DNA of 64,000 nt from Neolewinella persica DSM 23188 (lineage in GTDB: Bacteria > Bacteroidota > Bacteroidia > Chitinophagales > Saprospiraceae): positions 19,112 through 83,111 of the forward strand of contig NZ_KB890442.1 of assembly GCF_000373105.1 (NCBI RefSeq), written 5' to 3'. Made by a program: the position numbers and the translations under genes. The notes beneath the pieces were generated by a model. The model was not told the origin of the DNA and did not search any database. It saw only the letters and a list, made by a program, of their open reading frames with translations. Shown piece after piece: positions 58,691 through 64,000 of the stretch. Numbering within the stretch: position 1 is the stretch's first letter; every line of letters begins with the position of its first letter.

Positions 58691-59470
58691 ATGAGATTCA
58701 GCTATAAAAACAAAACGGTCATGATTACCGGTGGTGGAAGCGGCATTGGCCAGGCCATGGCGGAGACCTTCGCCGAAATGGGCGCTACGGTGGGGATACT
58801 GGACAGGAACGAGTCCGCAGGCCAGACAACCGCTAGGGGAATCAATGATCGGGGTGGGGCGGCTCACTTTTATCGCTGCGATATAACCAATTATGCTGAG
58901 GTAGCGGCTTCGGTGAAAGCGATGCACACTATCTCCAGCGGTATAGATGTACTAATTAACAACGCAGGGATCGGGTTCGTCGGCAACGTGGAACAAACGA
59001 GCGAAGCGGATCTGGATCGTCTCTACAACGTGAATGTAAAAGGGACCTTTAATTGCATTAAGGCGGTAATCCCATTCTTCAAAGAACAAAGTAGCGGCGT
59101 GATCATAAACATGGCTTCCATTGCTTGCTCTGTGGGCCTTGCCGATCGGTTTGCTTATTCTATGACTAAAGGCGCCGTGCTTACCATGACCTACTCCGTA
59201 GCCAAAGATTATCTAAATTACAATATCCGGTGTAACTGCATTTCACCTGCACGCATCCATACCAGCTTCGTAGACAACTTCATCGCAAAGAATTATCCCG
59301 GTCGTGAAGAAGAAATGTTCAATACATTATCTAAGTCACAACCCATCGGCAGAATGGGAAAGCCGCAGGAAGTCGCGGATTTAGCCCTTTATTTATGCTC
59401 TGATGAAGCCTCCTTTCTTACGGGGACTAATTTCCCGATTGACGGAGGTTTTGTAACCATTAACAATTAA
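58691..59470 (+). CDS. SDR-family oxidoreductase
   Basis: 259-residue short-chain dehydrogenase. NAD(P) motif 'TGGGSGIGQAMAETFAEMGA', 'NNAG' region 'DVLINNAGIGFVGNV', catalytic Ser in 'INMASIACSVG', and YxxxK as 'FAYSMTKGAV'. 'FLTGTNFPIDGGF' ends it. The Asp in 'GILDRNES' favours NAD. The adjacent FAH-family gene suggests a sugar-acid (for example L-fuconate type) catabolic step; this is inference. Confidence 0.87.
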   Translation: MRFSYKNKTVMITGGGSGIGQAMAETFAEMGATVGILDRNESAGQTTARGINDRGGAAHFYRCDITNYAEVAASVKAMHTISSGIDVLINNAGIGFVGNVEQTSEADLDRLYNVNVKGTFNCIKAVIPFFKEQSSGVIINMASIACSVGLADRFAYSMTKGAVLTMTYSVAKDYLNYNIRCNCISPARIHTSFVDNFIAKNYPGREEEMFNTLSKSQPIGRMGKPQEVADLALYLCSDEASFLTGTNFPIDGGFVTINN

Positions 59471-59475
59471 AGAAC

Positions 59476-60354
59476 ATGAAATTAATAAGATTCGGAGCGG
59501 CAGGGCTCGAAATTCCAGGAGTAGCAATCACGGAGGGTCACCGCATTGACGTCTCCTCGTTCGGAGAAGACTATGATGAGAAATTCTTCGGAACCAAGGG
59601 CATTGAAAGATTAGAGCAATGGCTTATGGCTAACCAGGGGAATTGTCCGGTAATAAGCAACGACCTTCGGTTAGGGCCTCCAATTGCCCGCCCCTCTAAG
59701 ATCATTTGTGTAGGGCTGAATTACGCCAAACACGCGCAGGAAAGCGGCATGGCTATCCCCGGTCAGCCAGTGTTGTTCTATAAGGCTACTTCGTCCATCA
59801 TCGGCCCAAATGATCCGGTGATGCTGCCCAGAGACAGCGAGAAGTCTGATTGGGAAGTGGAACTGGCAGTAGTGATTGGTCAGAAGGCGTCCTACGTATC
59901 GAAAGCGGAAGCAATGGATTACGTTGCGGGCTATATGTTGCATAATGACGTGAGTGAACGCGCCTTTCAGTTAGAAATGGAGGGCCAATGGGTAAAGGGT
60001 AAAAGCTGCGATAGTTTCGCACCGATTGGCCCCTACCTGGTCACTAAATCTGAGGTTGCTGATCCTCATAACCTGGATCTTTGGTTAAATGTTAATGGAG
60101 AACAATTACAAAACAGTAATACTTCTGACTTCATCTTTGATATACCTCATGTGGTGAGCTACATCAGCCGGTTCATGAGTCTACTGCCGGGCGATGTTAT
60201 TTCCACCGGTACTCCCTTCGGTGTGGGGCTGGGCTTTAATCCTCCGAAATACCTGAAAGCCGGAGACGTGATGGAACTCGGTATTACTGGATTGGGTATT
60301 TCGCGACAAGAGGTAATTCCTTTTCAGAAGAATGGTTATGCCAAGGCCAGATGA
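59476..60354 (+). CDS. Fumarylacetoacetate hydrolase-family protein
   Basis: 292 residues. FAH fold with 'KIICVGLNYAKHAQESGM', metal-binding region 'DWEVELAVVIGQKASYV', 'GYMLHNDVSERAFQ', and 'LLPGDVISTGTPFGVGLGF'. It starts 5 bp after the SDR gene. Possible roles are 2,4-diketo-3-deoxy-sugar-acid hydrolase or acylpyruvase; pairing with the SDR favours the former. Confidence 0.87.
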   Translation: MKLIRFGAAGLEIPGVAITEGHRIDVSSFGEDYDEKFFGTKGIERLEQWLMANQGNCPVISNDLRLGPPIARPSKIICVGLNYAKHAQESGMAIPGQPVLFYKATSSIIGPNDPVMLPRDSEKSDWEVELAVVIGQKASYVSKAEAMDYVAGYMLHNDVSERAFQLEMEGQWVKGKSCDSFAPIGPYLVTKSEVADPHNLDLWLNVNGEQLQNSNTSDFIFDIPHVVSYISRFMSLLPGDVISTGTPFGVGLGFNPPKYLKAGDVMELGITGLGISRQEVIPFQKNGYAKAR

Positions 60355-60440
60355 CATAGCCAAAAGCGCTGGTCGATTATCTGCCGGCCTTCGTCTTTGG
60401 TCTTCGACTGCCGGGAAGAAACCCTGCTCCTCTACCTTTT

Positions 60441-60460
60441 TTTGCACCCGCGCCCGCGCC
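60441..60460 (+). repeat. GC-rich dispersed word, copy 15
   Basis: TTTGCACCCGCGCCCGCGCC, preceded by CTACCTTTT, so joined to a TACCTTT -7 box. It faces the gene at 60524, 64 bp upstream of its ATG. Confidence 0.65.
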
Positions 60461-60523
60461 TGAAAGAACTAACTTGTGGTTCGGATAACCCGATAACTTA
60501 ATAACCAGATAACTAGATTTACC

Positions 60524-60943
60524 ATGCTCTCCGATCTTTGGAATGCCACCTTAAAAGGCGTTAACGACCTGGCTGGTACCGTTAGCGAAGGCGCAAAAGA
60601 AAAAACATTGAAGGTAATTGAAGACTGGCTGGAAATTTTCCCTCAACTGGCGGAATACGGCCTGGAAATCACGAGCTTTTCCATGGGCCTGGCCATCAGC
60701 CCTTCTCTCAACGTAGAGCTGTTAGGCTCTCATGAAAATTGGTCAGACGAAGCCATCGCCGAAAGGCTAGTCGAGCATAAGGGAGAAACGGCCATTACGA
60801 TGGTTCTGTCTACTATTCGGACGGCTTACCGCCTACAGCGGCAAACCAAAGCGCCGTTAAAAGATCCGCTTATCCTCAAAATCACCGTTAAGATTACTCC
60901 GGAAGTCCGGGTCGTCCTCGGATTCCCGTTTGTGGAAGAATAG
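60524..60943 (+). CDS. Conserved-looking hypothetical protein
   Basis: 139 residues, no signal peptide or membrane segment. N-terminal amphipathic helices ('LKGVNDLAGTVSEGAKEK'), a mixed central part, and a beta-rich end 'ILKITVKITPEVRVVLGF'. I do not recognise the family. The leader 60461-60523 has 'GATAACCCGATAACTTAATAACC' type repeats broken by the start. Confidence 0.6.
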   Translation: MLSDLWNATLKGVNDLAGTVSEGAKEKTLKVIEDWLEIFPQLAEYGLEITSFSMGLAISPSLNVELLGSHENWSDEAIAERLVEHKGETAITMVLSTIRTAYRLQRQTKAPLKDPLILKITVKITPEVRVVLGFPFVEE

Positions 60944-61025
60944 ATTTATCCAGCAGGCAATGGCCTGCTCCTTTGGCCGTTAGTTAATTGTTCAAAGACT
61001 TACGAACGCAGACATTAGTCCTTAT

Positions 61026-61033
61026 TACCTTTG
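61026..61033 (+). promoter_or_regulatory. Promoter -7 box next to a start codon
   Basis: TACCTTTG ends 4 bp before the ATG at 61038. If used, the mRNA would be leaderless or nearly so. Confidence 0.6.
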
Positions 61034-61037
61034 CCCC

Positions 61038-61805
61038 ATGCCAAAGTTTATCTTTTTGTCCTTCGTTTTGCTTTTGCTGCTGCTATCTGGTTGCAAAGAA
61101 GAAGTAGCGCCACCGGACGACTTCTCCGCTGACTATGCTTACTACCCTTTGGAACTAAATCAACCGAAATTCTATCGGTTGGACAGCTTCATTGTAAAGA
61201 ATACTGTTCAGGGAGTGTTGTACGACACCACTTCACTAGAGGTTCGGGAAACACTGGTTGAAAGTTTCACGGCTGCAGATGGCATGACGGAATTTCGGGG
61301 AGAACGTTGGGATCGGCCGCTAACCGGCGGCCCCTGGCGTTTTCGGCAGACTTTTACGGCGCGCAGAACGAATCAGCTTGCCGTGAGAACGGAGGATAAC
61401 CTGGCTTTCACTAAGTTGACGTTCCCAATCCGCGATGAAAAAAGCTGGGATGGCCATACTGCTTTTGACGACACACAGGACATCGCAGTTGGTGGGGAGT
61501 TTCTCGATGTCTTTTTTGACTGGAACTATCGTTACGACTCCGTCAACGTACCGATGACCCTATCAACGGGACTTTCCTTTGATCAGACGACTTTGATCAC
61601 GCAGGCCGAAACCGATAACCTTATTGATTTGCGGTCAGCCTACGAAGTTTACGCTTCCGGCGTCGGCCTCGTTGAGCGCTTCATCGATGCCCGGCATACC
61701 CAATGCCGGGTATGTTGTGGGGGGGATACGGAGTCCTGCATTGACTTGCTCTGGGACGAGAAGGCGGAGAAGGGGTTTATTATCAGGCAGGTCTTACTGC
61801 GGTGA
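61038..61805 (+). CDS. Lipoprotein of unknown function
   Basis: 255 residues with a clear lipoprotein signal ('LLLLLLSGCKEE', Cys19). The mature part is beta-rich; 'QCRVCCGGDTESC' near residue 220 holds a cluster of cysteines. No family recognised. It is followed directly by GTAC repeat copy B. Confidence 0.7.
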   Translation: MPKFIFLSFVLLLLLLSGCKEEVAPPDDFSADYAYYPLELNQPKFYRLDSFIVKNTVQGVLYDTTSLEVRETLVESFTAADGMTEFRGERWDRPLTGGPWRFRQTFTARRTNQLAVRTEDNLAFTKLTFPIRDEKSWDGHTAFDDTQDIAVGGEFLDVFFDWNYRYDSVNVPMTLSTGLSFDQTTLITQAETDNLIDLRSAYEVYASGVGLVERFIDARHTQCRVCCGGDTESCIDLLWDEKAEKGFIIRQVLLR

Positions 61806-61850
61806 AAAATGTACTTACGTAGAAGTACGGGGTGCTACAAAAGACAAAGT
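61804..61850 (+). repeat. GTAC repeat, copy B
   Basis: Starts AAAAATGTACTTACGTAG; nearly identical over ~45 bp to the minus strand of 54861-54907. It begins at the stop codon of the lipoprotein gene. Confidence 0.8.
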
Positions 61851-61910
61851 ACTTTGGCCGCATTTCCCGGCGCCTAAACAATGATACAGCGTTGTTTTCA
61901 GGAGCAGGAG

Positions 61911-62059
61911 TGAATGACTGAGTTGGTGAATGACTGAGTGGCTACCGCTTTGACCGCTCACTGCGCTGCGCCTGTTCGCCTTGGGAAGTGGAACGCAGCG
62001 ACACGAAGACACTTTAGGCAAGAACTTATCAACTCAGCAAATCACCCCTTCACTTTTCA
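61911..62059. repeat. Intergenic repeat cluster upstream of rimM
   Basis: 'GAGTGAATGACTGAGTTGG' words at the left and inverted 'CAACTCAGCAAATCACC' words at the right, with GC-rich 'CTGCGCTGCGCC' in the middle. Layout resembles 12482-12716. No gene. Confidence 0.5.
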
Positions 62060-62078
62060 GGCGCGGCCGCAGGTGCAA
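62060..62078 (-). repeat. GC-rich dispersed word, copy 16
   Basis: GGCGCGGCCGCAGGTGCAA on the plus strand, with TATTATTG on its minus-strand side as a -7-like box facing away from rimM. Confidence 0.7.
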
Positions 62079-62119
62079 TAATAGGTTGTAAAGCACACCG
62101 TTGTTCCCTACTTCCTACA

Positions 62120-62127
62120 TACCTTTG
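62120..62127 (+). promoter_or_regulatory. rimM promoter -7 box
   Basis: TACCTTTG with TTG 16 bp upstream, 41 bp before the rimM ATG. The leader consists of 'GACAACTTGATAACCC'-type direct repeats. Confidence 0.6.
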
Positions 62128-62168
62128 CCCGACAACTTGATAACCCGACAACCTGATAACTTGCTTCC

Positions 62169-62675
62169 ATGGACTTAATCGAAATCGGCTGGACGGGCAA
62201 AGCCCACGGCCTCAAGGGGGAAATCAAACTCCGTATTCAGGATTTCTACGAAGAAGATCTGCTGGCTACTAAGTCGATGCTGATCGGTGATCCCGCTATC
62301 CCTTATTTTGTTGAGTCGCTTCGGGCTGGTGGAGCGATCATTGCTAAATTTGAGAACCTTGATTCCAGAGAGCAAGTCACCCTGCTTAGCAATAAGCCCG
62401 TTTGGCTGCTGGCTTCTCAGGTTACTGCCATTAATGAAGGAGAAGACCTTACGCCATGGGACCCCATCATCGGTTTTACCATCATTGCGGAGGGCTACCC
62501 GAATTTGGGGCCAATTGCCAGCATCATGGATATGCCAGAGCACTATCTGGCCGAGCTGACGCACGAGGGTAAAGCCATCCTGGTCCCGCTCCACGAAGAC
62601 CTTGTGATCTCTCTCGATGAAGAGGCGGAAACGATGACGATGGTGCTGCCCGAGGGGCTGCTTACGTTGGGGTAA
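62169..62675 (+). CDS. rimM: Ribosome maturation factor RimM
   Basis: 168-residue 16S processing factor. N-terminal RimM barrel ('IGWTGKAHGLKGEIKLRI', 'LDSREQVTLLSNKPVWL') and C-terminal PRC-type barrel ('GFTIIAEGYPNLGPIASIMD', 'GKAILVPLHEDLVIS'). Usual partners rpsP and trmD are not next to it here. Confidence 0.92.
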   Translation: MDLIEIGWTGKAHGLKGEIKLRIQDFYEEDLLATKSMLIGDPAIPYFVESLRAGGAIIAKFENLDSREQVTLLSNKPVWLLASQVTAINEGEDLTPWDPIIGFTIIAEGYPNLGPIASIMDMPEHYLAELTHEGKAILVPLHEDLVISLDEEAETMTMVLPEGLLTLG

Positions 62676-62683
62676 GTTGGACT

Positions 62684-62729
62684 ATTGGTGCTATCGGTCT
62701 CTTTGCGGTAATAGACCAATAGCACCAAT
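62684..62729. terminator. Bidirectional hairpin between rimM and the T9SS protein
   Basis: ATTGGTGCTATCGGTCT (62684-62700) pairs with AGACCAATAGCACCAAT (62713-62729) with one mismatch, between two converging stop codons. Confidence 0.7.
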
Positions 62730-62742
62730 AAAACCAAAAGCA

Positions 62743-63795
62743 CTACTTAATAACCACCCGCCCGGTTTGAACACCCGTAGTGCCCTGAACCTGGAACAGG
62801 TAAACACCTGCAGGAAGATCAGCTACTGGAATAGCTACCTCGGCGTTACCAACTACGGCTTCGGCACCCTGGCTCCGGATAACCTGACCGTTAGGAGATA
62901 GCAACCTGATAACATAACTACCAGCAACCGGTGCCTGAAAAAGAATGCTCAATTGATCATCGGCAGGGTTCGGGAAGGCTGAAGCGGAGAAATCGGTGGT
63001 AGGCGTACGAACAGAGGTGAAGGGATCACGATCGATAGTAGCACCAACAAGCATTTCGATGTCAAGGCCACCCCAGTTTGCGTTTACAGTGTTGAAGGAG
63101 ACGCCCCCCATATCATTAAAGAAAAATTCCAGGACGTTGTTGCCATCTCCACAACCATCGTTGGTAGTAACGATTCCGAGGTCGCCACCTTCTTCACTAC
63201 GGTACATGTCCGAAAAGTCGATCCCGAGAATAAAGGCTGATGCATCCGTCAGTTCGACTGGCGTAGAGAACACGATGTCGCTGAAGAAGAAGCCGGAAGT
63301 GTCGAGCCCAAGGTCAACGACCAAAATGGTATCACTGGCACCAAGGAAGTCACCAAAGGAGCCATCGGCGTTCAAATCGTCATATACATTTACGACGATC
63401 TTTTGATTGTCCAACGCACCGGAAATAAAGGTCGAATCAGGCATTATAAAAGCAACCAGTGCTGAGTTAATACTGAAATTAGTCGCTTCTGGCAGTTCGA
63501 TGCGCTGAAGTTTTTCGAGATCAAAGTAGCCATTGGTTCCCGTCACAAAGCCGGAATTGTCGCTAATGAAAACGGTGGGAGCAGCAGCACATGCCAGGCT
63601 AAGGGCAGGGGCAAAAACGGTGTCAAGTACAGCCGACTTGTTCCAGTCTGAGTTAACAGGCAAGTTTACCATGGAAGTCAACTGTTCGTTACTAACGGCT
63701 GCTTTAGTTTGGTTTTGTGGGAAGCTGCCAGATAGGCTTTGAGCACTTAGACTCAGGCTAACACTAAGGCAAAAAAGAAGTACAAATTGTTTCAT
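62743..63795 (-). CDS. Secreted protein with type IX secretion sorting domain
   Basis: 350 residues. Signal peptide (MKQFVLLFCLSVSLSLSAQS), a beta-rich central region with 'CAAAPTVFISDNSGFVTGTN' and no family I recognise, then a type A T9SS sorting domain ('SAFPNPADDQLSILFQ', 'DLPAGVYLFQVQG', 'GRVVIK'). Expected to be released or surface-anchored. Confidence 0.85.
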   Translation of the reverse strand: MKQFVLLFCLSVSLSLSAQSLSGSFPQNQTKAAVSNEQLTSMVNLPVNSDWNKSAVLDTVFAPALSLACAAAPTVFISDNSGFVTGTNGYFDLEKLQRIELPEATNFSINSALVAFIMPDSTFISGALDNQKIVVNVYDDLNADGSFGDFLGASDTILVVDLGLDTSGFFFSDIVFSTPVELTDASAFILGIDFSDMYRSEEGGDLGIVTTNDGCGDGNNVLEFFFNDMGGVSFNTVNANWGGLDIEMLVGATIDRDPFTSVRTPTTDFSASAFPNPADDQLSILFQAPVAGSYVIRLLSPNGQVIRSQGAEAVVGNAEVAIPVADLPAGVYLFQVQGTTGVQTGRVVIK

Positions 63796-63892
63796 AATCA
63801 GAAGGTTGTTTGGGGGTAATAGTTACAAGGTCCGCTGAATGTTCTTTATCCACCCTGTATTCTTGTAGTCTTAACCTTATTTTACGAGTAAG

Positions 63893-64000
63893 TGTCAGCG
63901 AGGTTGCAGGGGCGCTACGCTCCTGTTGCAGGGGTTCAAGGGCACGCAATGTAACTGCTGCAACCCTTGCAACGTGTGAGCGCAGCGAACCTGCAACGTG
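63893..64000. repeat. Repeat cluster at the window edge
   Basis: GTTGCAGGGG (direct) and CTGCAACCCTTGCAAC (inverted) words alternate with GCGCTACGC / GAGCGCAGCGA words. The element runs past the end of the window. No coding sense. Confidence 0.5.

Overview
The window is chromosomal DNA of a Bacteroidota bacterium, most likely from the Saprospiria (Lewinella-like). Supporting signs are a SusC/SusD pair, type IX secretion C-terminal tails, imelysin and DUF4856 iron lipoproteins, a fused CcoNO oxidase subunit, and many promoters of the Bacteroidota TTG / TAnnTTTG type (very often TACCTTTG) close to start codons. The genus is inferred from gene style and moderate GC content, not from a marker gene. 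Nearly everything looks like core chromosome. No phage, integrase, transposase or CRISPR array was seen, but several families of small dispersed repeats were.

Layout: 55-2631 (minus) is an MlaEFD lipid-transport operon. 2.8-6.7 kb holds a barrel protein, a DUF302 protein and a large P-type ATPase. 6.77-7.19 kb is a deletion chimera of an Hsp20 gene and an AhpD-like gene. 7.6-12.5 kb has a sulfatase, a hotdog thioesterase, peptidase T and a TPR protein. 12.7-13.2 kb carries tRNA-Leu(CAG) and tRNA-Leu(CAA). 13.6-16.6 kb has rimO and a PDZ aspartyl protease. 17.0-21.8 kb is the SusC/SusD pair. 22.2-26.9 kb is a trp locus with an attenuator leader peptide (three consecutive Trp codons) ahead of trpE-trpG, then trpB-trpA; trpD, trpC and trpF are absent here. 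27.1-36.3 kb has miaA, a GTP cyclohydrolase II-like protein, a RibF-glycosyltransferase fusion, a CPBP protease and a secreted CotH protein.

36.5-50.0 kb (minus) is a complete microaerobic respiration block: hemN, ccoI, ccoS, ccoNO, ccoQ, ccoP, ccoG, ccoH, a SafE-like membrane protein, a CBS protein, a small membrane protein, a FixL-type haem-PAS histidine kinase, and a response regulator that joins a receiver directly to a CRP/FNR DNA-binding module. FNR/FixK-like palindromes lie before hemN and before ccoS, so the block looks like a self-contained oxygen-sensing circuit in which FixJ and FixK are merged. 50.2 kb on has an Mrp ATPase, an iron-uptake operon (DUF4856 - imelysin - HTTM - TonB receptor), an SDR/FAH pair, rimM and a T9SS-sorted protein.

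The most unusual signal is not a gene. An 18-20 bp GC-rich word, TTTGCACCTGCGGCCGCGCC on one strand, occurs about sixteen times in 64 kb with few changes. Some copies lie upstream of genes as an extension of a -7 promoter box, and others lie inside genes, mostly in linkers. A second palindromic repeat built on GTAC occurs near it in several places.
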